Positions 1 through 7,576 of a DNA stretch of 11,656 bases are shown piece after piece; the first letter of the stretch is position 1; each line of letters opens with the position of its first letter. Below the pieces are notes generated by a model. It saw only the letters and a program-made list of their open reading frames with translations, had not been told where the DNA came from and searched no databases. The position numbers were made by a program, and so were the translations under genes. Source of the stretch: SAR202 cluster bacterium (GTDB taxonomy: Bacteria; Chloroflexota; Dehalococcoidia; UBA3495); contig VFHG01000385.1 of the NCBI GenBank assembly GCA_009392075.1, positions 1 to 11,656 of the forward strand, in the 5' to 3' direction.

Positions 1-222
1 ATGCTTGTCGTGCCAGTGTCTGGATCTGAACGGCATCCTTGGTTCCAACAAAGAATCGGTGGCCCAGACAATCGGATGTTTGAAACTGCTGGTTACGACA
101 GCAGAAAGAAAGTTGAAGCAGCCCGAGAAAAGGTCAACGCCTTTTGGGCCGGCATGACTGAATTCTTGACTGATGAATCCAGGATATTGGAAGGAGATTT
201 CGTCTACGGTTTCAGACGATAA
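1..222 (+). CDS. C-terminal part of an unrecognised protein
   Basis: This open frame runs from the first base of the window to a TAA and is immediately followed by a hairpin terminator, so it is probably the 3' end of a longer gene. The ATG at base 1 is where the window happens to begin and need not be the true start. The 73 visible residues are soluble and mixed-charge, with a helix-like stretch (KKVEAAREKVNAFWAGMTEF) near the middle. There is no membrane segment and no catalytic motif I recognise. A second frame is also open to about base 160 but looks less protein-like. Family and function are unknown. Confidence 0.5.
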   Translation: MLVVPVSGSERHPWFQQRIGGPDNRMFETAGYDSRKKVEAAREKVNAFWAGMTEFLTDESRILEGDFVYGFRR

Positions 223-253
223 ACCTATCCACACCACGTACATCACTAAAGAA

Positions 254-283
254 CCCCCTCAAGCGAGGAGGCTTTTCTTGTTT
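254..283 (+). terminator. Rho-independent terminator after the first gene
   Basis: CCCCCTC (254-260) pairs with GAGGAGG (265-271) across an AAGC loop, with one internal C/A mismatch, and is followed by the T-rich tract CTTTTCTTGTTT. It lies about 30 bases after the stop of the plus-strand gene ending at 222, the expected position for an intrinsic terminator. Confidence 0.65.
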
Positions 284-571
284 CAATGAAGGAGATTAGA
301 CAACTCTTGCACTCGTGACTAATATAGCCTCCGACCCCAACCCCATTTTGCGATCGGAGGACGGAATGTTATTTCATATAACTGCTACCCATGACAGCTT
401 GAGTTGCGGAGGAGTTCAGGCGCGGAAATCAGAGATAGATATCTCCACTCCAGAGTATCAGTCAGAACAGACCCGATGAATGAAAGGTAGTGATAAAGTT
501 AAGGTTGTCGCTGCGTACCAGAACCAACCCTCTCATAGGTTATTCGTTATAAATTCCTGAGCCGACTCCCC
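284..571. other. Intergenic region with no convincing gene
   Basis: This gap of about 290 bases lies between the first terminator and the end of the biotin-carrier gene. I see no long open frame with protein-like composition, no tRNA and no tandem repeat. Its one clear structure is the inverted repeat at 328-360. It should hold the 3' end of the carboxylase operon transcript, but I cannot point to a classic hairpin-plus-T-run terminator for that strand. Confidence 0.5.
328..360. repeat. 7-bp inverted repeat
   Basis: CCTCCGA (328-334) and TCGGAGG (354-360) form a perfect inverted repeat with a 19-base loop. No T-run follows on either strand. It could be a weak RNA hairpin or chance. Confidence 0.3.
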
Positions 572-1093
572 TCACTCCCCCTCCCCCACCTCCGGCACCA
601 ACACCACCAGCCTCATCCCCTTATCCACCCGGTCCCCTTCCTCGACCGACACCCTCTGCACAACTCCGTCCCGCGGAGATTTGACTATCTGCTCGGTCTT
701 CATGGACTCGACGATTACCAGGTCTTGGCCGACTGTGACCGTGTCGCCCGTGGCTACGTGAACGGTTATCACTACTCCTGGCACCGGCGAGACTATGTCG
801 TCGCTGGCTTGTTGGCCGGAGCGTCGGGCGCGGGCGGTTGGAGTTGGGGGGCTGAAGATGTAGGACTCACCCGAAATCCAGACGTGGACCTGCTGGCCGT
901 CGCGGTGGACCAGGAAAGGGACTGTGCGCCCGTCCTGTAGTTGGACGCTTCCCTCCCAGCGGCTTGGCGAAGAAAGCTTTACCTCGATTTCGGCGCCATC
1001 GTTAGCGGGCGCCTCGATCATCTCAGTCGATGGGGACAAATCGCCCTCACCAGACCCCGGTGGGTGTACCTGCTGTAACCTGCGGGTGGTCAT
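572..1093 (-). CDS. Biotin carboxyl carrier (BT-BCCP) subunit of acyl-CoA carboxylase
   Basis: This 173-residue protein is the biotin-carrying part of an acyl-CoA carboxylase, shuttling carboxybiotin between the biotin carboxylase and the carboxyltransferase encoded just upstream. The C-terminal half (about 98-168) is a biotinyl/lipoyl domain with SPVPG at 102-106 and the biotinylation motif ESMKTE, placing biotin on Lys132. Residues about 35-85 form a beta-rich stretch resembling the BT domain that joins the halves of MCC alpha. In mitochondrial MCC alpha and many bacterial homologs, BC, BT and BCCP are one chain; here BT-BCCP is separate. The ATG overlaps the upstream TGA as ATGA, implying translational coupling. 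The N-terminal 30 residues look disordered. The motif has Thr where Met or Leu is more usual after the Lys, and Val replaces Met in the SPMPG turn. Confidence 0.92.
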   Translation of the reverse strand: MTTRRLQQVHPPGSGEGDLSPSTEMIEAPANDGAEIEVKLSSPSRWEGSVQLQDGRTVPFLVHRDGQQVHVWISGESYIFSPPTPTARARRSGQQASDDIVSPVPGVVITVHVATGDTVTVGQDLVIVESMKTEQIVKSPRDGVVQRVSVEEGDRVDKGMRLVVLVPEVGEGE

Positions 1094-2601
1094 GGGAAGG
1101 TGCTCTTGGGAAGCCCTTGCCAGGGTCCAGGCATGTCCTGCAGGGTTGCAGCTCCACGGCCTTTCCCGCTGGCGGGGCCTGCGGACTGCCAGAATCGCTC
1201 GGCTATCTGTGCCGCGGCCCCGCTCAGGCTAGCCGATTCCGGTGGGGCGGTCAGCTCCCGGTATTTGCCGATGAATCCGGTGTCATAATCCCCCGATTGG
1301 AATTCCGGGTGGCTGATGGCTCGAATCAAGAAAGGTACGTTGGTGGTAACGCCCAGCACCGGGAACGATTCCAGTGCCCGGTGCATCCGCCAAATGGACG
1401 CCTGCCGATCCGTTCCCCAGGCAACCAGCTTGGCTAGCATGGAGTCGTAGTAAGCGGTGATCTCCTGTCCCTCAGCCACGCCTGAGTCCAGGCGGATGCC
1501 CATCCCCGACGGCGGACGCCAGGCCAACAATTGCCCGGTGACGGGTGCGAAGTTGTCGTAGGGGTCTTCGGCGTAGATACGACATTCCAACGCGTGACCC
1601 TGCGGCCGGATATCGTCTTGAGAGAAATCGATCAGCTCCCCACCCGCAATGCGGGTCTGCCACTCGACCATGTCCAACTTCAGGGTCTCTTCCGTGACCG
1701 GGTGCTCTACCTGGATGCGAGCGTTCATCTCCAAGAAATAGTAGTCGCCGGTCTGAGCGTCCACCAAGAATTCCACGGTGCCGGCATTGGTGTACCCGGC
1801 CGACTTGGCCATCGCTACCGCCGACGCTGCCATCTTACTTCTCAAGCCCTCGTCTAGGGCTGGCGAGGGTGTTTCTTCGATGACTTTCTGGTAGCGGCGT
1901 TGCACGCTGCATTCCCGCTCGAAAAGATGGATGGTGTTACCGGAAGAGTCGGCCAGCACTTGGAACTCCACGTGCCGGGCCGCCGGGATGTACCGCTCCA
2001 AGAATACCCGGCCATCACCGAAGGCTGAGGCGGCCTCACGGCTGGCCGATTCCAAGGCTGGATACAAGTCTTGGACCCGTTCCACTATCCGCATGCCTCG
2101 GCCGCCACCGCCCGCTGCCGCCTTTACCAGCAAAGGAAACCCGATCTCCGCAGACATGTCGTCCGCCTGAGACTCTCCGGGCGTCCACATGGGTGAACTC
2201 GGCACCACGGGGACTCCGGCTTGGACCGCAGCATCCTTGGAGCGAATCTTGTCGCCCAGTAGCTCGATGGTCTCGGGGCTGGGGCCGATGAAAACTAGCC
2301 CGGACTCGACGCACTCTTTACTAAAAGCCGGGTTCTCCGCCAGGAACCCGTAGCCAGGATGCACCGCCTCCGCGCCGCATTGCACAGCCAGTGCGATGAT
2401 TTTCCGCCGGTCCAAGTAAGTTTCTTCGGCGGTCGAGCCGTCCAAGGCAAATGCCTCGTCAGCCAGCACAACATGGGGCGCATTGGCGTCAGGGTCCGCG
2501 TAGACTGCGGCCGTAGCAATGCCCATGGCCTGCAAGGTCTGCAGCACCCGAACGGCAATCTCTCCCCGGTTGGCGACTAAGATTTTGGAAAACAAAATCA
2601 C
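1090..2601 (-). CDS. Biotin carboxylase subunit of methylcrotonyl/acyl-CoA carboxylase
   Basis: This ATP-grasp enzyme carboxylates the biotin of the carrier protein, using ATP and bicarbonate. Of 503 residues, about 1-450 are a full biotin carboxylase: [11 protein letters not shown] at 6-16, [10 protein letters not shown] at 81-90, Lys160 with the GGGGRGM loop at 164-170, [10 protein letters not shown] at 209-218, RRYQKVIEE at 235-243 and [10 protein letters not shown] at 293-302, including the conserved Arg295 and Glu299. RRYQK has Tyr where E. coli AccC has His; I have seen this variant elsewhere. The 50-residue tail after about 450 is longer than in AccC and matches the linker that leads to the BT domain in fused MCC alpha chains. 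The start is GTG, overlapping the upstream TGA as GTGA, and the stop overlaps the next ATG. It belongs with the MCC-beta-like carboxyltransferase, so it is the BC half of a split MCC alpha. Confidence 0.95.
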   Translation of the reverse strand: MILFSKILVANRGEIAVRVLQTLQAMGIATAAVYADPDANAPHVVLADEAFALDGSTAEETYLDRRKIIALAVQCGAEAVHPGYGFLAENPAFSKECVESGLVFIGPSPETIELLGDKIRSKDAAVQAGVPVVPSSPMWTPGESQADDMSAEIGFPLLVKAAAGGGGRGMRIVERVQDLYPALESASREAASAFGDGRVFLERYIPAARHVEFQVLADSSGNTIHLFERECSVQRRYQKVIEETPSPALDEGLRSKMAASAVAMAKSAGYTNAGTVEFLVDAQTGDYYFLEMNARIQVEHPVTEETLKLDMVEWQTRIAGGELIDFSQDDIRPQGHALECRIYAEDPYDNFAPVTGQLLAWRPPSGMGIRLDSGVAEGQEITAYYDSMLAKLVAWGTDRQASIWRMHRALESFPVLGVTTNVPFLIRAISHPEFQSGDYDTGFIGKYRELTAPPESASLSGAAAQIAERFWQSAGPASGKGRGAATLQDMPGPWQGLPKSTFP

Positions 2602-4205
2602 ATCCGGAAAACGCCCCAGCGGGACTCTGGAACGGGTGTGTTCATCGATGCGGCGATGGCTAGACCAAGCACGTCTCTAGTGTCTTTGGGGTCGATGATT
2701 CCGTCGTCCCAGAGCCGAGCCGTGCTGTAGTAAGGGCTTCCCTCTTCTTCGTACTTTTCGATGATGGGGCGTTGCAGATCCTCTTTCTCCTGTTCCGACA
2801 ACGTGTTTCCTTGGCGGGCTGCCTGGTCGGACCTCACCGACAGCAAGACCCCCGCCGCCTGCGGCCCGCCCATGACCGATATCCGGGAATTGGGCCACGA
2901 CCACAGGAACCGCGGCTGATAGGCCCGTCCGCACATACCGTAGTTGCCGGCCCCGAAGGAACTGCCGATGATGACGGTGAATTTGGGCACGGCGGCGTTG
3001 GCCACGGCCATGACCATCTTGGCCCCGTCCTTGGCGATGCCCCCAGCCTCGTATTCCCGGCCTACCATGAAGCCGGTGATGTTCTGCAGGAAGACCAACG
3101 GTATCCCGCGGTGAGCGCAAAGCTCGATAAAATGTGTCCCTTTCAGCGCGCTCTCCGAAAATAAGACTCCGTTGCTGGCTACGATGCCCACGCGGTAGCC
3201 CCAGATACGGGCAAAACCGCAGACCAGGGTCTCACCATAGTTCTCTTTAAATTCCTGGAACCGGCTACCGTCCACCACTCGGGCGATGACCTCTCGCACG
3301 TCATATTGCCGCCGTGTGTCAGCCGGTATGACCCCATAGATCTCCTCCGGGTCGTAAATGGGTGGCTCAGGCTCGAATATCTCAAGGCTTGGGTTGCTGG
3401 GATAGACGAAGTTCTCAGCGATATTGCGGGCGATGGCCAACGCATGTTCGTCGTCCATGGCGTAGTGGTCGGCCACTCCCGACTCCCTGGTATGGACCTC
3501 GGCGCCGCCCAGGCTTTCGGCGTCGACCTCCTCTCCAGTGGCCGCCCGGACCAGCGGTGGCCCCGCCAGGAAGATCGTGCCCTGCTCGCGAACGATAACC
3601 ACCTCGTCGCTCATGGCCGGGATATAGGCGCCTCCAGCGGTGCAAGAGCCCATCACCACCGCCAACTGGGGGATGCTTTGTGCCGACATCTGAGACTGGT
3701 TATAGAAGATGCGGCCAAAGTGATCCCGGTCTGGGAAAACATCAGCCTGCAGAGGCAGGAAAGCGCCGCCCGAGTCCACTAGGTAGATGCACGGCAGCCG
3801 GTTCTCCAAGGCGATCTCCTGGGCCCGCAGGTGTTTCTTCACAGTGATGGGATAGTAGGTGCCGCCCTTGACCGTGGCGTCGTTAGCTACTACAACCACC
3901 TGCTTGCCGTGGATGCTGCCGATGCCAGTAACGATGCCGCCGCCGGGGTCATCGCCGTCGTACATGTTCCAGGCGGCCAACGGGCTGAGCTCCAAAAACG
4001 GTGTTCCAGGATCCAACAACGCCTGCACCCGGTCCCGCACCAACATCTTCCCCCGGCTGCGGTGAAGCTCGGCGGCATCGGTGTCTCCACGCTCCCGGAC
4101 CGAACTCAGGCTATTCGCAAGCTCTGCGGTCAAGGACTTCATATGCTTGAGATTCTCTTGGAAATTCAGGTCTTGGGTCCGGATATTCGACTCGATCGCG
4201 TCCAT
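2598..4205 (-). CDS. Methylcrotonyl-CoA carboxylase beta (carboxyltransferase) subunit
   Basis: This subunit transfers CO2 from carboxybiotin to 3-methylcrotonyl-CoA, giving 3-methylglutaconyl-CoA in leucine/isovalerate catabolism. The 535-residue product is crotonase-fold and follows MCC beta closely by my recollection: RGK at 51-53, [30 protein letters not shown], the first oxyanion loop [13 protein letters not shown] at 186-198, [28 protein letters not shown], the second oxyanion loop [16 protein letters not shown] at 414-429, and the characteristic C-terminus ending FRM. I chose the ATG at 4205 because it gives the usual bacterial length; a frame-open extension to a TTG at 4286 adds 27 residues unlike the family and would run through the predicted promoter. 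The ribosome site is weak. Geranyl-CoA carboxylase is a related alternative that I cannot exclude from motifs alone. It is the first gene of the operon. Confidence 0.94.
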   Translation of the reverse strand: MDAIESNIRTQDLNFQENLKHMKSLTAELANSLSSVRERGDTDAAELHRSRGKMLVRDRVQALLDPGTPFLELSPLAAWNMYDGDDPGGGIVTGIGSIHGKQVVVVANDATVKGGTYYPITVKKHLRAQEIALENRLPCIYLVDSGGAFLPLQADVFPDRDHFGRIFYNQSQMSAQSIPQLAVVMGSCTAGGAYIPAMSDEVVIVREQGTIFLAGPPLVRAATGEEVDAESLGGAEVHTRESGVADHYAMDDEHALAIARNIAENFVYPSNPSLEIFEPEPPIYDPEEIYGVIPADTRRQYDVREVIARVVDGSRFQEFKENYGETLVCGFARIWGYRVGIVASNGVLFSESALKGTHFIELCAHRGIPLVFLQNITGFMVGREYEAGGIAKDGAKMVMAVANAAVPKFTVIIGSSFGAGNYGMCGRAYQPRFLWSWPNSRISVMGGPQAAGVLLSVRSDQAARQGNTLSEQEKEDLQRPIIEKYEEEGSPYYSTARLWDDGIIDPKDTRDVLGLAIAASMNTPVPESRWGVFRM

Positions 4206-4256
4206 TACTATGGTCCATCGCTTCAGATGAATGGGTGGTTTGCCCGGCGTTTCTAT

Positions 4257-4286
4257 ATTATGCGTCCAAATACGTCGGTTGCTCAA
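4257..4286 (-). promoter_or_regulatory. Candidate promoter for the carboxylase operon
   Basis: Read on the minus strand, TTGAGC (4286-4281) and CATAAT (4262-4257) are 18 bases apart, matching 4/6 and 5/6 of the sigma-70 consensus. Transcription would begin near 4250, giving a leader of about 45 bases before the ATG at 4205. The short palindrome GTTGCTCAAC (4278-4287) overlaps the -35 and could be an operator half, though it is short enough to be chance. Confidence 0.45.
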
Positions 4287-4314
4287 CGCGAGCCGTATGG
4301 CTTGGTGTTCAGTT

Positions 4315-4320
4315 TATAAT
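4315..4320 (+). promoter_or_regulatory. Candidate -10 box for the Rid/PLP operon
   Basis: A perfect TATAAT lies 68 bases before the Rid-family start codon in the divergent intergenic region. No good -35 hexamer lies 16-18 bases upstream (only GCCGTA-like sequence), so an activator may be needed or the match is incidental. Confidence 0.4.
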
Positions 4321-4375
4321 GTTTCGGTCTAGGGAACACGTAGCGAGTCTGCACCGGCCAAATTGCAGACAGCAA

Positions 4376-4382
4376 AGAGGAG
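4376..4382 (+). promoter_or_regulatory. Ribosome binding site of the Rid-family gene
   Basis: AGAGGAG ends 6 bases before the ATG at 4389. It is a strong Shine-Dalgarno match and fixes this start over the upstream in-frame codons. Confidence 0.75.
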
Positions 4383-4388
4383 CAAGAC

Positions 4389-4769
4389 ATGGATATCGAA
4401 CGCCGAGACTATCCAAAATATGCGGCGCCAACCGGGGCTTTCCACCATTCGGTGCGCAGTGGCAACATGTTATTCATCGCCGGCAGCACCGCTCGCGGCA
4501 CATCTGCGGAAACCGGTGACATCGCCGCCCAGACTGAAGCTATCCTTGATAAATTCCAGCACATCCTCGAAGAGAATGGCGGCTCGTTGAGCAATATAGT
4601 CAGAGTGACTAGCTTCGTCACCGACCTGAGGGAGGCCGGCGCTGCCGGAGAAGTCCGGCTCAAACGTTTTGCCGGGGCCTTTCCGGCCAGCACCCAGGTC
4701 CAGGTGGCCGCACTGGGAACGCCGGACCTAAAGATTGAGATCGACGCAATCGCAGTTCTTCCGGACTAA
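4389..4769 (+). CDS. Rid family (YjgF/YER057c/UK114) protein lacking the catalytic Arg
   Basis: This 126-residue protein has the normal Rid length and fold pattern. Canonical RidA hydrolyses reactive enamines/imines such as 2-aminoacrylate released by PLP enzymes; family members form trimers in the cytosol. Family signatures are NMLFIAGS at 26-33, a helix at about 46-64 (QTEAILDKFQHIL), VRVTSFVTDL at 71-80, and FPASTQVQVAALGTPDLKIEIDAIA at the end. The position of E. coli RidA Arg105, in FPARS, is Ser101 here (FPAST), while the Glu120 equivalent (Glu117) is kept. The SGQIP-type loop is replaced by AGSTARG. This places it outside the archetypal RidA subfamily, in one of the other Rid groups, and enamine deaminase activity cannot be assumed. 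It lies 23 bases before a SelA-fold PLP enzyme, so it may act on that enzyme's intermediate or bind its ligand. Confidence 0.9.
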   Translation: MDIERRDYPKYAAPTGAFHHSVRSGNMLFIAGSTARGTSAETGDIAAQTEAILDKFQHILEENGGSLSNIVRVTSFVTDLREAGAAGEVRLKRFAGAFPASTQVQVAALGTPDLKIEIDAIAVLPD

Positions 4770-4792
4770 CAACGCATATTAGGGAGAAGACC

Positions 4793-5941
4793 ATGACCAC
4801 CACAGATTGGGGCGGCATCTACAAAGAATTGGGAGCCAGGCCGGTGATCAATGCCACGGGGAGCGTGACCATGCTGGGCGGATCAACCCCGGCTCCCGAG
4901 GTCAGGGAGGCCATGGACCGGGCCGACGGCGCCTACGTTCCGCTGATGGAACTGGAGGAGCGCGCTGGCGAGGCCATCGCCAAGATGGTGGATGTCCCAG
5001 CAGCGTACATCACTTCCGGAGCTGGTTCGGCTCTGACCCTGGCCACAGCTGCCTGCATGGCCGGTGACGACGACGCCAAGATTCAACAACTACCCGATAC
5101 CACCGGCATGAAGAATGAGATTCTGATCCAGGCCAGGCAACGCTACTGGTACGACCGTTGCCTGGAGTTGGCCGGGGCTAAGCTGGTCATGTTTGGGACT
5201 GAACAAGGCACTTCTCGTGAAGACCTGGAAAAGGCCATCGGCCCCAACACCGCCGCGGTCCATTACTACGCCGTGGCCCAGGAGCCAGACCCCCAAGCCT
5301 TGTCCCTGGAAGACACGATAGAGATCGCCCATGCCAAGGGTGTCCCGGTTCTGGTGGACGCGGCGGGCCAGATCTATCCCCTAGACCTATTCGGCAGCTT
5401 CGTCCGCAAGGGCGCAGATTTCCAGTGCACCGCCGCCAAATATATGAGCTCTCCCCAGTCTACGGGACTGGCCTTCGGCAGCACAGACATGATTCGGAAG
5501 CTGGCCTTGCAGTCCTTCGTCAGCTATGAAGGCCGGCGTATCCGGGGCGTTGGGCGTCCGCAAAAAGTCGACCGGCAAGAGATGGTTGGCGTTGTCGCCG
5601 CAGTCCGCCTGTGGATGACCATGAACCATGAAGAACGTTTGGCCGACACCGAGACGAAGTGCCGCAATATGTTGGCGCCGCTCCAAGGCATATCAGGAGT
5701 CACAGTCGAACTTAGCGACAACATCATCGGCCACCAGCCCTACGGCGTAACCATGGAAGTGGACCCCGTGGTTACCGGAATGTCCGCCCAAGATGTGGTT
5801 GACCGCCTAAAAGCCGGAGACCCGCCCATCTGGACTCGGGTAAGAGAGGGAGACACCGGAATCATCCTCCACGCCTTTGGCCTGAACGAGGGCGAGGACA
5901 AGGTGGTCGGAGAACGCATAGCTGCACTTTTCGCAAAATAA
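4793..5941 (+). CDS. SelA-like fold-type I PLP-dependent enzyme
   Basis: This 382-residue protein belongs to the SelA / D-glucosaminate-6-phosphate ammonia-lyase-like group of PLP enzymes, often labelled aminotransferase class V-fold. Visible signatures are ARPVINATGSVTMLGGS at 15-31, the cofactor-phosphate loop YITSGAGSAL at 72-81, VLVDAAGQ at 187-194 with Asp189 placed to contact the pyridine nitrogen, and FQCTAAKYMSSPQSTGL at 210-226, where Lys216 is the likely Schiff-base lysine, followed by the typical KVDRQEMVGVVAAVRLW segment at 258-274. It is about 80 residues shorter than tRNA-charging SelA and has no SelA N-terminal domain, so it is not a selenocysteine synthase. Probable chemistry is elimination of ammonia or water from a small amino or sugar acid; the substrate is unknown. 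GGGAGAAG precedes the ATG. It is in an operon with the Rid protein upstream and a DUF1801 gene 18 bases downstream. Confidence 0.88.
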   Translation: MTTTDWGGIYKELGARPVINATGSVTMLGGSTPAPEVREAMDRADGAYVPLMELEERAGEAIAKMVDVPAAYITSGAGSALTLATAACMAGDDDAKIQQLPDTTGMKNEILIQARQRYWYDRCLELAGAKLVMFGTEQGTSREDLEKAIGPNTAAVHYYAVAQEPDPQALSLEDTIEIAHAKGVPVLVDAAGQIYPLDLFGSFVRKGADFQCTAAKYMSSPQSTGLAFGSTDMIRKLALQSFVSYEGRRIRGVGRPQKVDRQEMVGVVAAVRLWMTMNHEERLADTETKCRNMLAPLQGISGVTVELSDNIIGHQPYGVTMEVDPVVTGMSAQDVVDRLKAGDPPIWTRVREGDTGIILHAFGLNEGEDKVVGERIAALFAK

Positions 5942-5959
5942 AGGCCTACCGGCCGCCGA

Positions 5960-6409
5960 ATGACTCAACCAAAACAGCAATCTGCCAACGACTACGTTGA
6001 CGCGCTTTCTGAAGACCAGAGGATGGCGATCAACGCCGTCAGAAACGGAATCTTGGAGAACTTGCCGGATGGCTACGAAGAGACCGTCCAGCACGACATG
6101 CTCTCATACGTCATCCCGTTGGCGACCTACCCGGTGACCTACAACAAGATGCCTCTGGCGTTCGCCGGATTGGCTTCCCAGAAGAACTACATGATCGTCT
6201 AACTGATGAATATCTACGGAAACCCGGCGGACAAGAAATGGTTCGTCGGACGCTACAAGGCCACCGGCAAAAAGCTGAACATGGGCAAGTCTTGCGTCAG
6301 GTTAAAAACGCTGGATGATCTGCCAATAGACTTGATCGGAGAAGCCATCGCCCGGACTCCGGTCGATTCTTATATCCAAATCTACGAGACCGCCAAAGGG
6401 ATAAATTAA
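5960..6409 (+). pseudogene. DUF1801 protein interrupted by an in-frame TAA
   Basis: The frame encodes 149 codons of a DUF1801 (YdhG-like) domain, a small family distantly linked to iron-chaperone-like folds, but a TAA at 6200-6202 splits it after residue 80. The N-terminal part has the family's DYVDALSEDQRMAINAVRN helix and MLSYVIPLATYP; the part after the stop continues without shift as MNIYGNPADKKWFVGRYKATGKKLNMGKSC and a C-terminal PVDSYIQIYE. Homologs usually read NYxxxYLMNIYG here, so the stop probably replaces a Tyr codon by one base (TAT or TAC to TAA). It could be a true nonsense mutation, a sequencing error, or readthrough. No strong ribosome site is seen. It is the last gene of the Rid/PLP operon and converges on the arylsulfotransferase gene. 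Confidence 0.8.
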
Positions 6410-6452
6410 CGGGTACAAATCCCGAGAATCCGTGCCGGAATCAATCGACCGT

Positions 6453-7544
6453 TTACGGAAGTTTCGGAATCTCCTCAGGCAGATAATGGGTCGCCCGAAA
6501 GACTCGGTTGACCACTGCATTCTCGGCATCTTCATGGTAATGGGGGTTGATGTACTCCCAGACGATGTCGCCCTCGGGTGTGACCTGGAACATGCGGCCG
6601 AACATACCTTCTGTGATCAGAGTATTGCCGTTAGGCAGTCGTCTTGCTCCAGAGATGTAGGGGCTGAAGAAGTTATAGGCCGGATTATCGAAGTATTCCC
6701 ACACGGTCCGGTTGGACTTGGGGTCGACTTCAATCACTCTGGAGAATGGCAGCGGATGGTGGTCGCTATGGGAGCCGTTGTCATAAACCAAAATGTTCCC
6801 GTTGGACAGCAGGCTCGGGTCATGCTGCTGGGCTAGCGCCTCTCCGCCAAGTCTCCAGACTATCTCTCCGGTGCCCTTGTCGATGATTCCGATGGTCGAG
6901 AGGTTCCGGAAGCTGAACATGACCCGGTCGCCCGAGAGCGGAACAACGGTGTTGCCGTGGCTCCACTCGTCCCGCGAGTCGTTAAACGTGATGATGTCAC
7001 GCTCTGGATCCAGGTGCTCCATAGCATGCCACTCCCAGATTCGCTTACCCGAGGCGTCTACTTCCACGATCACGTCCACCCACATCCCCTTCTCGCCCGT
7101 CACCGGGTTCCCGCCTTTGACCTGGGGCGCCAGTCCTTCCGGCACCCGCTCAACTGTCAGGTAGATGGCCCCGCCCGACTCGGTCCGCCTGGCATCGTGG
7201 TGATGGTCAATGTCGCGGTGCTCCCAGACCTTATTCCCATCCCAGTCAACCTCCATCATGACACCGCCCTTGAACCGCTTCCAAGATTGGAACCGGTCCC
7301 ACATTTCATCCCGTAACTTTCCACCGTAGAACAGGTTGCCGTTGGGCAGCAGATAGCCGTAGAGGCCGGGCGGGTCGGGCATCGCCCAATGGTGCACTTC
7401 TTCTCCGTCCAAGCTGAGCAGGTAAACATCTCCTGGCCCATTCATAGGGGCGTATAGGGTGTAGCCGGGACAGGCCCGCTCCCGGTCAAGGGCTGTCAGC
7501 CCGGTCTTGGTGCTTCGCCGCCGAGTTTGGTCATCTATGGTCAT
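6453..7544 (-). CDS. Arylsulfotransferase-family beta-propeller protein
   Basis: The 363-residue product resembles the arylsulfotransferase (ASST / Arylsulfotran_2) families, which move sulfate between phenolic compounds. Blade-like repeats run throughout: LLPNGNLFYGG, LLSNGNILVYDNG and RLPNGNTLITEG, each paired with strands such as GNKVWEHRD, GKRIWEWHA, GEIVWRLGG, NRTVWEYFD and GDIVWEYIN, consistent with a six-bladed propeller. His-rich segments typical of the family are DHHHDARR, EWSHGNTVVPL and AQQHDPS; a catalytic His is plausible among them, but I cannot assign it. Unlike classical periplasmic AssT there is no signal peptide, so it should be cytosolic. I chose the ATG at 7544; an in-frame TTG four codons upstream is less likely. 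It starts 32 bases after the P450 stop on the same strand, so the two are likely co-transcribed. The sulfotransferase reaction is family-level inference. Confidence 0.8.
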   Translation of the reverse strand: MTIDDQTRRRSTKTGLTALDRERACPGYTLYAPMNGPGDVYLLSLDGEEVHHWAMPDPPGLYGYLLPNGNLFYGGKLRDEMWDRFQSWKRFKGGVMMEVDWDGNKVWEHRDIDHHHDARRTESGGAIYLTVERVPEGLAPQVKGGNPVTGEKGMWVDVIVEVDASGKRIWEWHAMEHLDPERDIITFNDSRDEWSHGNTVVPLSGDRVMFSFRNLSTIGIIDKGTGEIVWRLGGEALAQQHDPSLLSNGNILVYDNGSHSDHHPLPFSRVIEVDPKSNRTVWEYFDNPAYNFFSPYISGARRLPNGNTLITEGMFGRMFQVTPEGDIVWEYINPHYHEDAENAVVNRVFRATHYLPEEIPKLP

Positions 7545-7576
7545 TTCATTATCCAATCATTAGATTAGCCAATTGA

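Noticed and set aside
3306..3782. Long plus-strand open frame inside the carboxyltransferase gene
   Set aside because: It is antisense to a strongly conserved gene, has no family signature, and is the kind of frame expected opposite GC-rich coding sequence.
4206..4286. 27-residue N-terminal extension of the carboxyltransferase from a TTG
   Set aside because: It does not match the family, would overlap the best promoter candidate, and the ATG at 4205 gives the usual length of about 535 residues.
5943..5954. GGCC-TACC-GGCC hairpin between the PLP enzyme and DUF1801 genes
   Set aside because: It is only four base pairs, has no T-run, and GGCC is self-complementary, so it is likely chance.
6410..6452. 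CGGG/CCCG stem between the convergent DUF1801 and sulfotransferase genes
   Set aside because: It is a four-base stem without a T-run and too weak to call a terminator.
7256..7441. Short cysteine-containing minus-strand frame inside the sulfotransferase-like gene
   Set aside because: It overlaps a well-supported gene in another frame and has no start signal.
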